A DNA stretch of 64,000 nucleotides from an uncultured Methylophaga sp. (GTDB lineage Bacteria > Pseudomonadota > Gammaproteobacteria > Nitrosococcales > Methylophagaceae): NCBI RefSeq assembly GCF_947259025.1, contig NZ_CAMYKO010000007.1:87945-151944 (forward strand). The letters run 5' to 3'. Below the pieces are notes generated by a model that saw nothing but the letters and a program-made list of their open reading frames with translations, made no database searches and was not told the origin of the DNA. Positions 34,795 through 43,964 of this stretch are shown here, piece by piece (positions within the stretch are counted from its first letter, which is position 1; each line of letters begins with the position of its first letter). Made by a program: the position numbers and the translations under genes.

Positions 34795-36952
34795 ACAGAA
34801 CAAGGAATGGTTCACAGCAACTGAATTAGCAAACAAACCAGGATTACCAAAGTATAAGCGTGGCGTTAATCAGCAGGCTTCGAAACAAGGCTGGAAGACA
34901 AGGCAAATAAAAGTAAGAGGTGGATCTGCAAATGAATACCACCTCTCCAGCCTGCCAGTAGAAACCCAGGCCGCCTTGGTGAAGCAACACATGCCAGCTC
35001 CTGACAAGCGCAGTCCTGACAATACCGAGTTCAGCTATGACGCCCAGGCGCTGTGGCAGCACTATGACAGCAAGCCACAAAAGCAAAAAGACGCGGCAAA
35101 AAACAAGCTGAACCTGCTGCTGCAGGTCATGGCGCTCAATGAAAACAGCGGTGCCACACTTAAAAATGCCTTCGCCCTGGTCGCTGATCAAAACGATATC
35201 AGCGTCCGCACCATGCAGGGCTGGTACCACGGCACCAAAAGCAAAAAAGGCGTGAAGCTGTATGCCCGTCAGGACTGGTTAGCCGCCCTGGTACCGGGCT
35301 TTGTTGGCCGTACCGTCACCGCTGAGATGGATGAACAAGCCTGGGAATTCTACAAGGCCGACTACCTGCGCCTGGAACAACCGGAATTCGAAGCCTGCTA
35401 CTACCGACTGCAACGAGCTGCTGCCGAACATGGCTGGACAATCCCCAGCAAGAAGACGCTGGAACGCAGAATCAAAGCCATTCCACTGGCCACGCGAGTA
35501 TTCCTGCGTGAAGGCGAAGCTGGCCTGATCAAACTATTCCCGGCTCAGCAACGAACAGTCATGGAACTGCACGCGCTTGAATGGATCAATGGCGACGGCT
35601 ACCAGCACAACGTCTTTGTTCGCATGCCGAACGGTGACATCACCCGCATGAAAACCTGGTTCTGGCAGGACGTCTACAGCCGCAAGATCCTCGCCTATCG
35701 CGTGGATGAATCAGAAAACACCGACACCATCCGCGCCAGCTTCGGCGATGTAGTGGATCAATTCGGCATTCCCGAACACGTCACCATCGATAACACCCGC
35801 GCTGCAGCCAATAAATGGATGACCGGCGGCGTTAAAAATCGTTACCGCTTTACCGTCAAAGAAGACGATCCACTCGGCCTGTTCCCGACACTCGGCATCA
35901 AAGTCCACTGGACCTCAGTGCTGGCGGGTAAAGGTCACGGCCAGGCAAAACCTGTCGAGCGTGCCTTCGGTGTCGGCGGCCTGGGTGAATACCTGGACAA
36001 GCACCCCAAGTTTGAAGGTGCCTATACCGGCCCCAACCCACAAGCCAAGCCCGAAAACTACGCCAAAAAAGCGGTACCGGTTGAAACCTTCCTCGCCGTA
36101 CTGGAACAGGAAATCCTCGCCTGGAATGCCAAGCCGGGCCGTCGAACTGAAATATGCCAGGGCAGCAAAAGTTTTGATCAAGCCTTCACTGAAAGCTATC
36201 AAAGCGCTGTTATCAGAACAGCCAACCAGGAACAGCGCCGCATGTGGCTGCTCATGGCCGAAGCCATCAAAGTCCAGAAAGACGGCACCTTTACGCTCGA
36301 TGCTGGCTCAGCCGCAGGCCAAGGTAAAAACCGCTATCACGCACCGAGCCTGCTCGACTTTGCTGGCCAGAAGATCACCGTCCGCTTTGACCCGCAGGCG
36401 CTGCACGAAATCGTCTACGCCTACACACTGGACAACCGCTATATCGGCGAAGCGCAGTGTATTGAAGCCACCGGCTTTGGTGATACCGAAGCGGCGCGCA
36501 GCTTCAACAAACACCGCACCCGCTTTATCAAGGCCACCAAGCTGGCCGCCAAAGCCGAAGTCGCAATGGACGTGATGGAAGTCGCCAGCCGACTGCCTTT
36601 CCGGCAGCAACCGGAAACGGCAAACCCGAAAGTAGTCAGGCCGCTGCGTCCAGCTCCCGAACTGGGCAGACACGTCCCGCAGCCACAACTCACCGAAGAC
36701 CAAAAGCAGGATCTTGCTGCATTCCAGGCCGAATTCGCCGAGCAGCCCCCTGCAGCACAAGTTATCAGGAATGACGACCCGCAAGCCCGCTACCGGCGCT
36801 GGGTCAACTTAGACCGTCGGTTACGTGATGGCAAACAGCTATCGGAAACCGATCAGAAATTCTGGGCGATGTACCAGAAAGGCGATGAATTCCGCTTTAT
36901 GCAGGACTTCAGCGCCGATTTTGAGAGCTTCGAAGAAAGCGTCGAGGCATAA
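34787..36952 (+). CDS. muA: MuA-type DDE transposase
   Basis: 721 residues from the ATG 6 bases after GAGGGGG. N-terminal Mu end-binding HTH domain (WFTATELANKPGLPKYKRGV), then further DNA-binding helices. The RNase H-like core carries the DDE triad: Asp in WINGDGYQHN (~residue 267), Asp in VTIDNTRAAANKW (~residue 333) and Glu in KPVERAFG (~389). The C-terminal domain would contact MuB and ClpX in Mu. Catalyses strand transfer for integration and replicative transposition. Mu A is 663 residues, so this is slightly longer. A frame extending upstream into the previous gene is rejected. Confidence 0.95.
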   Translation: MTEQNKEWFTATELANKPGLPKYKRGVNQQASKQGWKTRQIKVRGGSANEYHLSSLPVETQAALVKQHMPAPDKRSPDNTEFSYDAQALWQHYDSKPQKQKDAAKNKLNLLLQVMALNENSGATLKNAFALVADQNDISVRTMQGWYHGTKSKKGVKLYARQDWLAALVPGFVGRTVTAEMDEQAWEFYKADYLRLEQPEFEACYYRLQRAAAEHGWTIPSKKTLERRIKAIPLATRVFLREGEAGLIKLFPAQQRTVMELHALEWINGDGYQHNVFVRMPNGDITRMKTWFWQDVYSRKILAYRVDESENTDTIRASFGDVVDQFGIPEHVTIDNTRAAANKWMTGGVKNRYRFTVKEDDPLGLFPTLGIKVHWTSVLAGKGHGQAKPVERAFGVGGLGEYLDKHPKFEGAYTGPNPQAKPENYAKKAVPVETFLAVLEQEILAWNAKPGRRTEICQGSKSFDQAFTESYQSAVIRTANQEQRRMWLLMAEAIKVQKDGTFTLDAGSAAGQGKNRYHAPSLLDFAGQKITVRFDPQALHEIVYAYTLDNRYIGEAQCIEATGFGDTEAARSFNKHRTRFIKATKLAAKAEVAMDVMEVASRLPFRQQPETANPKVVRPLRPAPELGRHVPQPQLTEDQKQDLAAFQAEFAEQPPAAQVIRNDDPQARYRRWVNLDRRLRDGKQLSETDQKFWAMYQKGDEFRFMQDFSADFESFEESVEA

Positions 36953-37002
36953 AAAAACAAACCCGCTGGCAGGCGGGTAAGTAAAACGTGATGAGGTAAA
37001 TA

Positions 37003-37764
37003 ATGACAACTAATCCAAACGTGGTCAACTTGGTAGACAGGGTGGAATCCTCTGTCATCACGGCCCCGCTGCAAAACGTCATGCTCTGTACCCGGTTGCT
37101 GGAACAAGCGATGAATCGCCCGGCACACCTTCCAGGCATGGTCACCTTCTTCGGGCCGAGTGGCTGGGGTAAGTCCTTTGCTGCAGCTTATGCTGCCAAC
37201 AAATACCGCGCTTACTACGTCGAGTGCAAAAGCATCTGGACGAAGAAATCGCTGCTCGGCGCCATCCTCAAAGAAATGGGCATCGAGCCAGCCAAGACCA
37301 GCGCCGATATGGTCGAACAAATCAGCCAGCAACTGGCGCTCAGTGGATTACCACTCATTATCGATGAGATGGATCACATCGTCGAAAAGAAAGCCGTCGA
37401 AGTGGTCCGTGACATCTATGAAGGCTCCAATGCCGCCATCCTGCTCATTGGTGAAGAAAACATCGACACCAAGCTGCTCAAGTGGGAACGCTTCCACAAC
37501 CGCATGCTCGCCTGGCAAGGCGCGCAACCAGCAGACCTGGAAGATACCCGGCAGCTGGCCAGACTCTACTGCCCGGACATCACCATCGCCGATGACCTGC
37601 TAGAGATGATCCAGCGCGAAAGCATGGGCGTCGCCCGCCGGATCTGCGTCAACCTCAACCAGGTGCAACAAGCCGCCTACTCAGAAGGCACCGATGAAAT
37701 CGATGCCAAGCTCTGGGGTAACCGTCCTCTTTACACCGGCAACGCGCCGAGGAGGAAGGTGTAA
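37003..37764 (+). CDS. muB: MuB-type AAA+ target DNA activator
   Basis: 253 residues with Walker A GPSGWGKS near residue 51, Walker B LPLIIDEMD near 119 and sensor LLIGEENI. MuB filaments on DNA choose the transposition target, activate MuA and give target immunity. The N-terminal HTH of Mu B is shortened here. A GC hairpin (ACCCGC/GCGGGT) without T run sits in the 50-base gap after muA. Overlaps the next gene by one base. Confidence 0.9.
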   Translation: MTTNPNVVNLVDRVESSVITAPLQNVMLCTRLLEQAMNRPAHLPGMVTFFGPSGWGKSFAAAYAANKYRAYYVECKSIWTKKSLLGAILKEMGIEPAKTSADMVEQISQQLALSGLPLIIDEMDHIVEKKAVEVVRDIYEGSNAAILLIGEENIDTKLLKWERFHNRMLAWQGAQPADLEDTRQLARLYCPDITIADDLLEMIQRESMGVARRICVNLNQVQQAAYSEGTDEIDAKLWGNRPLYTGNAPRRKV

Positions 37765-38378
37765 TGACCCAACCCGTACACATCACCAGAGCCAGCGGCA
37801 AGCTGACCGGTAGAGACGCCTGCTGGCAAGCCATACGCGAACTGAAAAAGTTCACCTTGCTCGATATCGAGGCCCACACCAGCGACCACGGCCAGCTGGC
37901 GGAAGTGAACCGTCGCACCGCCAGAACCTACGTGATCGGCCTGGAGGCAGCTGGCTACCTGGAACGTCAAGCCAAAAAGGGCATGGATGGCAGCATCAGC
38001 TGGCAACTGACACGCGATATCGGTGTGCATGCGCCACGGGTCAACCGTCAAGGGCAGCACGTCAATGCCGGTGCCAGCCGTGAGCAGATGTGGCGCTCCA
38101 TTCGCATCCTCAGTGACTTCAGCTGGCAAGACCTGGTCAACACCGCTTCCACCGAAGCAACGCAAATCGAGCCGAACACCGCCAAGGACTATATCGGCCA
38201 TCTGCACAAGGCGGGCTATCTCAAAGAAATCAGCCCAGCCAGCAACGGCGGCGGACTGGCCCGATACCGGCTGATGCCCGGCAGTAACACTGGACCCAAA
38301 CCGCCCATGGTCCAGCGTATCAAGCAAGTTTTCGATCCCAATTTAAACAAGGTCATGTGGCCAAGGGAAGGTGAGTAA
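37764..38378 (+). CDS. Early phage protein with two winged-helix-like repeats
   Basis: 204 residues. Two similar units can be seen: CWQAIRELKKFTLLDIEAHT...RTARTYVIGLEAAGYLER (residues 19-75) and MWRSIRILSDFSWQDLVNTA...NTAKDYIGHLHKAGYLKE (109-165), each ending in a GYL wing-like turn. This suggests an internal duplication of a winged helix, so DNA binding is likely. TAATG overlaps at both ends show tight coupling with muB and the next gene. Confidence 0.75.
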   Translation: MTQPVHITRASGKLTGRDACWQAIRELKKFTLLDIEAHTSDHGQLAEVNRRTARTYVIGLEAAGYLERQAKKGMDGSISWQLTRDIGVHAPRVNRQGQHVNAGASREQMWRSIRILSDFSWQDLVNTASTEATQIEPNTAKDYIGHLHKAGYLKEISPASNGGGLARYRLMPGSNTGPKPPMVQRIKQVFDPNLNKVMWPREGE

Positions 38379-38653
38379 TGGATGAGTTCGTTCTCGATAT
38401 TACAAATGTTGAGCGTTTACCTCAGTGGTGGCCGGAGGATGCTCCAAAGTTGATACCACTCAGGAAAGGTCGTTACAGCGCTGATTACGACGTTATTGAA
38501 GAGAGGATTCCGGGCTTCAGAGGGAAGGCGCTTTTGTCTTACAAACGTCATCACCCACAGCAATACAAAAATCAAGTTATAGGACTGCCATTTGGTGTTG
38601 ATGTCGATTTTTTGCCGCCAAAGGCTCGAATTTATAGAAGGGAGAAAAACTAA
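38378..38653 (+). CDS. Hypothetical early phage protein
   Basis: 91 residues, starting [20 protein letters not shown] and ending [11 protein letters not shown] content is higher than in the neighbours, suggesting a recent insertion. It overlaps by one base the genes on both sides. No domain recognised. Confidence 0.6.
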   Translation: MDEFVLDITNVERLPQWWPEDAPKLIPLRKGRYSADYDVIEERIPGFRGKALLSYKRHHPQQYKNQVIGLPFGVDVDFLPPKARIYRREKN

Positions 38654-38853
38654 TGCTGATTCTAACCAGACGTGTGGGCGAAGCCCTGATTATCGGTGAC
38701 GACGTGGTCGTCAATGTACTTGGCGTCAAAGGCAATCAAGTCCGTATCGGTGTTGATGCCCCCAAAGACGTCAGTGTCCACCGCGAAGAAATCTACGACC
38801 GTATCCAGGCAGAAAAGGACGACCCGGACAACACAGACGGAGATGACAAATGA
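38653..38853 (+). CDS. csrA: Phage-encoded CsrA/RsmA RNA-binding regulator
   Basis: 66 residues with the complete CsrA core: [53 protein letters not shown]. Arg44-type and Leu4-type RNA-contact positions are kept, so it should bind GGA in hairpin loops and control mRNA translation or stability. The acidic tail [11 protein letters not shown] is unusual in wording but common in length. Located in the early operon, it could rewire host carbon or motility control, or phage mRNAs, during lytic growth. Confidence 0.93.
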   Translation: MLILTRRVGEALIIGDDVVVNVLGVKGNQVRIGVDAPKDVSVHREEIYDRIQAEKDDPDNTDGDDK

Positions 38854-39182
38854 GCCAGTGGAAACAAGTGCTGAAAACCGAATGTGAGAAAACCTCACAA
38901 GCCAAGGTCGCCGCTGTTCTTAGACAGAACGACGGCTTCCCGTCGCCCACCGTCATCAACCAGGTCATCAAGGGCAAGTACCCCGGCAGAACAGACCGTC
39001 TGCAAGCCCTGGTTGAAGGCAAATTTATGTCCGGCAGCGTGCAATGCCCGGTCGTTGGGGCTATCCCCAGCGACCAGTGCATTGAATACCAGGGCCGTCC
39101 CTATGCCGCCACCAACCCGACACGGATCCAGCTCTACCGGGCCTGCCGAAGTGGCTGTCAACACAGCAAGATTGGAGCCTAA
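38850..39182 (+). CDS. Early phage protein with HTH-like N-terminus and Cys pairs
   Basis: 110 residues. Residues 5-45 look like a helix-turn-helix ([20 protein letters not shown], then [13 protein letters not shown]), and three Cys follow ([19 protein letters not shown]). Overlaps csrA by 4 bases (ATGA). Similar small early genes occur in Mu-like phages; probably a DNA-binding protein. Confidence 0.65.
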   Translation: MSQWKQVLKTECEKTSQAKVAAVLRQNDGFPSPTVINQVIKGKYPGRTDRLQALVEGKFMSGSVQCPVVGAIPSDQCIEYQGRPYAATNPTRIQLYRACRSGCQHSKIGA

Positions 39183-39184
39183 CC

Positions 39185-39454
39185 ATGAGCAGAAACGTGG
39201 GAAACGACATCATCAGCAAAAAAGTGGAAGACGTCCGTCACTGCCTGGCAGAGCTGGCACGTCGCAACCTGACTATCACTGACATCAATATCGGAGAAGC
39301 ACGCAAACCGACTATCACCATCATCGGCTACAACAATTCACCTGGCGGTCTGAAAGGCGGCACAAAAACCCGCATCAGGGCTGGCCTGCGCAATCTGGAA
39401 ACGTACGCCACCGAAGTCAGTGGCTGCCAGGTGCAGTGGAAAGTTGTGGCTTAA
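39185..39454 (+). CDS. Hypothetical early phage protein
   Basis: 89 residues, mixed alpha/beta (VRHCLAELARRNLTITDINI, TITIIGYNN), two bases after the previous gene. Conserved-looking composition and codon use as in the rest of the early operon. No family recognised. Confidence 0.6.
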   Translation: MSRNVGNDIISKKVEDVRHCLAELARRNLTITDINIGEARKPTITIIGYNNSPGGLKGGTKTRIRAGLRNLETYATEVSGCQVQWKVVA

Positions 39455-39467
39455 ACAGGAGCAAATC

Positions 39468-40085
39468 ATGAACACAGCAACCAATACCGAACAACACAAA
39501 GTCAACGCCCAGGGCCACCTGGTGCCGATCAGCAAAATCAAGCAGATCGATCTGGACCGGGATGACCTCATCGACGAACTGTTCAGCAAGGCAGAGCAGC
39601 TGCGTGAGCAGATGGTCGCCTTCAAAGCCCAGGCGATGAATGACGTTTATGCCTTCGTCGAACTGGCTGCAGAAAAATACGACGCCAAGCTGGGTGGCAA
39701 GAAAGGCAATATCAGCCTCACCAGCTATGACGGCAAACGCCAGATCCGTATTCAGATGGCCGAGATGCTGCACTTCGATGAACGTGCCGAAGCCGCCAAG
39801 GCCCTGATCGATGAGTGCATTCACGAATGGTCAGAAGGCAGCAACGACAATATCAAAGCCCTGGTCGATCACGCCTTCAAAACCAACACCGAAGGCCAGC
39901 TCAGTGCCGGCAGAATCCTCGGCCTGCTGCGGCTGGAGATTAACGATCACAAATGGAAAAAAGCCATGGAAGCGTTGAAAGATTCCATGCAGATCACCGG
40001 CTCCAGCGCCTATGTCCGTTTCTATTTCCGTCCCAACCCCGAAGCCAAGTTCCAGAATTTGGCGCTCGATATGGCGGCATTGTGA
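39468..40085 (+). CDS. DUF3164-family phage protein
   Basis: 205 residues from the ATG after an AGGAG site; a longer frame to 39420 would overlap the previous gene. Matches the DUF3164 pattern of Mu-like early proteins: DAQGHLVP-like start (NAQGHLVPISKIKQIDLDRD), FKAQAMNDVYAFVELAAEKY, TSYDGKRQIRIQMAEML and SGSSAYVRFY-like end (ITGSSAYVRFYFR). Function in Mu-like phages is unknown; often suspected in recombination or DNA end protection. Confidence 0.85.
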   Translation: MNTATNTEQHKVNAQGHLVPISKIKQIDLDRDDLIDELFSKAEQLREQMVAFKAQAMNDVYAFVELAAEKYDAKLGGKKGNISLTSYDGKRQIRIQMAEMLHFDERAEAAKALIDECIHEWSEGSNDNIKALVDHAFKTNTEGQLSAGRILGLLRLEINDHKWKKAMEALKDSMQITGSSAYVRFYFRPNPEAKFQNLALDMAAL

Positions 40086-40093
40086 GGTCTGGC

Positions 40094-40420
40094 ATGAGTG
40101 AAGAACAGTACATCCAATGCAGAAATTACAGCAGCTGTGGTGATTTCACTGATGGGGAAAGTGAGTTTTGCGAGAACTGTCAGGAAGATCAAAGCGAGAC
40201 GAAACAACAGGAAGAGGCTGAAAGATTGCTCTATGCCGCTGAGCAACAACTTCAAGGCTATTGCCTTGGCAAGTCTGGCCTAAGCATCGTTGAAGTTGTT
40301 AATGCGATGGGGCTTGTACGAAGTGAGTGGGAAGCCCTATTAGAGCAAGGTTTGGTTCACCTCGATGAGTCAGACCGTGAGCAATTAAACGCCTACTTCA
40401 ATATGCCCGACTACGATTAA
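40094..40420 (+). CDS. Small zinc-ribbon-like early phage protein
   Basis: 108 residues. N-terminal Cys motif CRNYSSCGDFTDGESEFCENC fits a C4 zinc ribbon (DksA/TraR-like spacing), followed by a Gln/Glu-rich helix and a C-terminal helical part (SIVEVVNAMGLVRSEWEALL). The start is the ATG 8 bases after DUF3164; a frame reaching back into that gene is rejected. Possible RNA polymerase or nucleic-acid binder; unknown. Confidence 0.65.
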   Translation: MSEEQYIQCRNYSSCGDFTDGESEFCENCQEDQSETKQQEEAERLLYAAEQQLQGYCLGKSGLSIVEVVNAMGLVRSEWEALLEQGLVHLDESDREQLNAYFNMPDYD

Positions 40421-40434
40421 CCAGCGGCGCGTCA

Positions 40435-40563
40435 GCAGTCAGGTGGTGCCAAACCCAAACTAACAGACTGCAGCCGAGACGGTGGTTTTCTTGCCTTTCT
40501 CCCACCGGGCAACGCCGACTGACCCACGACACGGGTCACTTAGCCCCTTCACTGGGGTTAAGT
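40435..40563 (+). ncRNA. Candidate structured RNA: four consecutive hairpins
   Basis: Between two early genes there are four stems in a row: GCAGTC/GACTGC (40435-40471), CGGTGG/CCACCG (40480-40507), TGACCC/GGGTCA (40520-40538) and ACTTAGCCCC/GGGGTTAAGT (40538-40563, ten pairs with one G-T). The last ends about 12 bases before the AGGAG of the HD-hydrolase gene. None has a T run. It could be a small RNA, a 5' leader controlling the hydrolase, or a processing region. Pairings were found by eye only. Confidence 0.4.
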
Positions 40564-40587
40564 CAGTAGAAGACCCAGGAGAATGCT

Positions 40588-41145
40588 ATGTCACAAATTG
40601 AGAAAGAAATCATCGAGATGCGCCCCGACATTTTGACTATCAGCGGTCAATATTTTGATTTTATGTGTCCTGAGAAATCAGAGTTCGACATTTATGTTGT
40701 GGCACATGGCCTATCAAATGTTTGCCGGTTCGCTGGTCATACCAAGCAGTTTTACAGTGTCGCCCAGCACTCGGTTTACGTTTCAGAAATCGTACCGCCT
40801 GAGATGGCGCTGCATGGTTTACTTCACGATGCTGCTGAAGCTTTCATCGGTGATGTGGCAAGACCGCTGAAGAACCTGCTGCCGGACTATCGCGCAATAG
40901 AGAAGCGAGTTGAAAAGGCAGTCTTAGGCCGCTTTGGTCTGGATGCTGAATTGCCCGAAGCCGTCAAATACGCAGACCTGGTGTTGTTAGCCACTGAGCA
41001 ACGTGACCTGATGGCAGCGCACGATGATGAATGGATGCTAATCAGAGATATCGAGCCGCTGGAAAAAACCATTGAACCGGTCTCTTCTCACGCTGCATTC
41101 ATGATGTTTGTTGCCCGCTACCTGCAAATCGTAGGTGAGCTATGA
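40588..41145 (+). CDS. HD-domain phosphohydrolase (YfbR-like) of phage
   Basis: 185 residues. HD-type metal ligands are visible: His in [18 protein letters not shown], then [18 protein letters not shown] with the HD pair and E, and a later Asp in [16 protein letters not shown]. This resembles 5'-deoxynucleotidases such as YfbR and phage dNTP hydrolases. It could adjust nucleotide pools or remove a host signal nucleotide. AGGAG ribosome site; preceded by a structured leader; overlaps GemA by 4 bases. Confidence 0.85.
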   Translation: MSQIEKEIIEMRPDILTISGQYFDFMCPEKSEFDIYVVAHGLSNVCRFAGHTKQFYSVAQHSVYVSEIVPPEMALHGLLHDAAEAFIGDVARPLKNLLPDYRAIEKRVEKAVLGRFGLDAELPEAVKYADLVLLATEQRDLMAAHDDEWMLIRDIEPLEKTIEPVSSHAAFMMFVARYLQIVGEL

Positions 41146-41744
41146 ACAACAGACAAAAACTGATCCAACTTATCCATATCGGCGCAGGGCGTCTGTTCAA
41201 AGACGAAGACAGCCGCCGCGACTGGCAGGAACAGCACACCGGCAAACGCAGCTGCAGCAAGATGACTGACAAAGAGCTGCAGTACCTGGTCAAGCTGCTG
41301 CGTGATGCCAAAGCCATCAAACCACCCAAGCGTGCAGGCCGTGTGCCGTCAAACCTGCAGCGGGTCAGCTACATGAGAAAGATTGAAGCCTTGCTGGCGG
41401 ATATGGATCTGAGCTGGGAATACGCAGAAACCATAGCCTGGCATGTGACTGGCGGCAAGGGTCAGGCCACCACTGGCCGCCCAGGCGTCGAACGGCTGGA
41501 ATGGGTGAATAAGCGCGAGCACTTCGAAGCCATCATTGCCGCGCTGTACAAGGAACAGAAAAAGCGTCGCCTGCTGCAAACCGTCGAGCATCTGCTGGAT
41601 GCCATGAACCTCAACGAAAGCTACGTCGAGCAGCTGGTCGCAGGCCGGGCCAATGCTCGCAACTGGCGTCGTAACGTTCCGCTGCTCAGCGCGATTGCCG
41701 ATCACCTCTACGAAAAAGTGGATTTTGAAAATGCAGCTGAATAG
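41142..41744 (+). CDS. gemA: GemA-like regulatory protein (Mu gp16, DUF1018)
   Basis: 200 residues. Contains the GemA pattern [38 protein letters not shown] and [20 protein letters not shown]. In Mu, GemA changes host gene expression by affecting DNA supercoiling. It lies in the early/middle region ahead of mor, as in Mu. Confidence 0.87.
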   Translation: MNNRQKLIQLIHIGAGRLFKDEDSRRDWQEQHTGKRSCSKMTDKELQYLVKLLRDAKAIKPPKRAGRVPSNLQRVSYMRKIEALLADMDLSWEYAETIAWHVTGGKGQATTGRPGVERLEWVNKREHFEAIIAALYKEQKKRRLLQTVEHLLDAMNLNESYVEQLVAGRANARNWRRNVPLLSAIADHLYEKVDFENAAE

Positions 41745-42450
41745 ATGTCCGTGCTGCCACAGCCGAATCTCTATAGAACAAATGGCGCAGGATGAATGCA
41801 CCACCGAGCTGCTCGGCCTGCTGGTCGACTATGCCGATATCAGCAAGTCCCTGGTGATTTATCTGGGCCTGTTCCGCAGTAGCAAGCGCGACCTGGCCAG
41901 TGACCGAGCGCTCAAGCTGGCTAAAGAAGTCGTCAGTATCACGCCGGAACGGGGCCGGCTGGCCACTGCCATGAATGAAACCGTCCAGTCCATGCGCCAG
42001 AAACAGGATCAGGGCGCATTCAAGCCGCTGACGAATCACAACTACCTGAAGCGCGTGCTGGAAACGCTACCCGCCGAGACCGGTGAAGCTTCGCTGCCCG
42101 CTTTAAACGGTAGTCAAATGCCTGCTAAAAGCCAGTCAAAGACGGCTCAAACTATCGAGATGCTGAAAAACTACCCATCACCGGAAGGCGTTGAGGAATG
42201 GTTTACCCGCACCGTTTGCGGCGCGCTGGCTGAACTCATGCTGATGGGGCTGGAAGGTGTGCCGGCTGCCGACACCATGCCCATGGTCGTTGAGCGCTTC
42301 CTGCTCGAACTCTGGCCAAAACGCCAGTGGCAGAAAGATAACCACTTCCGGGGTGCGGCACGCCTGCGTCGAGCGTTTATTGATACCGCAGAGCACAACA
42401 AACGCTGGCCGACCATCAAAGACGTCCTGAGCATGGTACCCAGCCAATGA
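41731..42450 (+). CDS. Phage protein with N-terminal zinc ribbon
   Basis: 239 residues from an ATG inside the end of gemA (14-base overlap). Starts [14 protein letters not shown], a CxxC half of a zinc knuckle, with CTTELL further on. The C-terminal part (TVCGALAELMLMGLEGVPAA, FRGAARLRRAFIDTAEHNKR, WPTIKDVL) is helical and looks like the replication- or loader-like proteins sometimes found before mor. Function unknown. Ends with ATGA overlap into mor. Confidence 0.7.
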   Translation: MQLNRCPCCHSRISIEQMAQDECTTELLGLLVDYADISKSLVIYLGLFRSSKRDLASDRALKLAKEVVSITPERGRLATAMNETVQSMRQKQDQGAFKPLTNHNYLKRVLETLPAETGEASLPALNGSQMPAKSQSKTAQTIEMLKNYPSPEGVEEWFTRTVCGALAELMLMGLEGVPAADTMPMVVERFLLELWPKRQWQKDNHFRGAARLRRAFIDTAEHNKRWPTIKDVLSMVPSQ

Positions 42451-42821
42451 ACATGCCCGATTACCTGCCACCCGTAGCCAGAGAGATAGCCGAAGTGATC
42501 GGCATCGATGGCCTGTTATGCCTAGTCAAACACTTTGGCGGCATAACCATTCGGGTGCCGGGCCAGGGCGAACTCAAACGGGTGCTCAGCCCGCAACAGT
42601 ACAAAGACTTCGTGCACACCTTCCGTAATGAAAAACTGGCCATTCCCCGGCTGCAGGCCCGCTTTAATCATATCGAAGCGCTGGAAACCAACCGCCTGCT
42701 GGAGCAGGGCTTTACCAAAGCCGAAGTCGCACGCACGCAAAACATCACTGAACGCGCTGTTTACAAACGTCAGGCCAAGCAGCGTCAACTGGATAAAGAC
42801 AAACAACAGGACCTCTTCTAA
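42447..42821 (+). CDS. mor: Mor-type middle transcription activator
   Basis: 124 residues. Mor/C family pattern: YLPPVAREIAEVIGIDGLLC, LVKHFGGITIRVPGQGEL and a C-terminal helix-turn-helix (LLEQGFTKAEVARTQNITER). In Mu, Mor activates the middle promoter; no separate C activator is seen in this window, so Mor may also drive late genes. Overlaps the next gene by one base. Confidence 0.9.
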   Translation: MNMPDYLPPVAREIAEVIGIDGLLCLVKHFGGITIRVPGQGELKRVLSPQQYKDFVHTFRNEKLAIPRLQARFNHIEALETNRLLEQGFTKAEVARTQNITERAVYKRQAKQRQLDKDKQQDLF

Positions 42822-43729
42822 TGTTCGATTTTTTAAACCCGTTAACCACCGATGACTTCAATGAAAACGTGGAGTTTCTCTACCCGCAGTTTCTGCCCAA
42901 AAAGCAAATCACCATGATTTATGCCGATGGCGGCATGGGCAAAAGCTGGCTGCTGTTCGGCCTGGCCAAATACGCCACCGAGCACAACAGCGCCACGCCT
43001 CAAGGCGCGATGAAAGTGCTTTATATCGACGTTGATAACCCCATCAGCGTGCTGAAAGAACGCGGCATCGAACACAAGCTGCTTAATGTTTGCGAGGGCC
43101 TGACCTATTGCCACCGCAGCAAATTCGACGGTGAGCCAATGGACTTGCTGGATGAGCTGGAGAAGAGAGCCTTCGGTGATGCCTATCGCAATACCCTGGT
43201 CCTGCTCGACAGCATCCGGGACTTTGCTGACGTCAACAATGATCTGGCCGCCATGCGAGTCGGCAACAAGCTCAAAAACATCCGCGATGCCGGCGCAACG
43301 ATTATTGTGCTGCATCACTCCACCAAAAACGGCAGCAACTACCAGGGATCCAACAATCTCAGAAACAGCGTCGATAATATGTACCGCCTGATGAAGGCCG
43401 ATGCCCCGGACGGTGAAATCCGCTGGCTGCTGGAAGTCAAAAAAGAGCGGGCCGCGATAAGCGATATCGCCTTAACGCTAAACACACAGAACCTCTTCAT
43501 AGCCGAACTGGATGTCGAAGAGGTCAAGCTCAATGACGATGACAAAGACTTTATCGACAAGGTCAAAACCGTACTCAAAGAGCGCGGCGAAATGAACAAA
43601 ACCGAGCTGCTCAAAGCCTGTGGCCATAAGAAAGACGACAAGACAGCCCGTGTTCGCCTGGATCGCTTTGATGGCATACACTGGCAGTCAGCCAAAACGA
43701 AGGGTGTTTATACCTACGGTCTAACCTAA
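42821..43729 (+). CDS. RecA-like (RepA/DnaB-type) ATPase in the prophage
   Basis: 302 residues. Walker A YADGGMGKSWLL near residue 35, Walker B-like TLVLLDSIRDFAD near 124, and IIVLHHSTKNGSNYQGSNNL near 160, the pattern of RepA/RegA-like AAA_25 ATPases. A C-terminal winged helix is possible (ERGEMNKTELLKACGHKKDD). Mu itself has no such gene; it may help phage DNA replication or be an accessory ATPase. It directly follows mor. Confidence 0.8.
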   Translation: MFDFLNPLTTDDFNENVEFLYPQFLPKKQITMIYADGGMGKSWLLFGLAKYATEHNSATPQGAMKVLYIDVDNPISVLKERGIEHKLLNVCEGLTYCHRSKFDGEPMDLLDELEKRAFGDAYRNTLVLLDSIRDFADVNNDLAAMRVGNKLKNIRDAGATIIVLHHSTKNGSNYQGSNNLRNSVDNMYRLMKADAPDGEIRWLLEVKKERAAISDIALTLNTQNLFIAELDVEEVKLNDDDKDFIDKVKTVLKERGEMNKTELLKACGHKKDDKTARVRLDRFDGIHWQSAKTKGVYTYGLT

Positions 43730-43799
43730 CAACCACTACAACCACAACAACGTGATAAGTTGTATGGGTTGTAAGACTTGTTCATAGAAGGAAGTTGAG

Positions 43800-43952
43800 A
43801 TGGCTGTTTATGTTTTTTTGGCCTTATGGTCTGTATTAACGCTCAGCGATACCCTGCTGAGGGATAAAGGTTTTTTTTCATCCCTGTTTAGTAATTTCTT
43901 TCTGGTGGGCTTGGTCGTGCTGGCAATCAATATGCTTTTCTTCAGTGAGTAA
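43800..43952 (+). CDS. 50-residue membrane protein
   Basis: ATG preceded by AAGGAAG. The peptide is MAVYVFLALWSVLTLSD, a charged turn (TLLRDKG), then a second hydrophobic segment (FFLVGLVVLAIN, ending MLFFSE). Two membrane segments of this size recall small holin- or antiholin-like or spanin-helper proteins. Located in an AT-richer stretch after the ATPase gene and before the lysis genes. Confidence 0.55.
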   Translation: MAVYVFLALWSVLTLSDTLLRDKGFFSSLFSNFFLVGLVVLAINMLFFSE

Positions 43953-43964
43953 CGAGGAAGCGTC

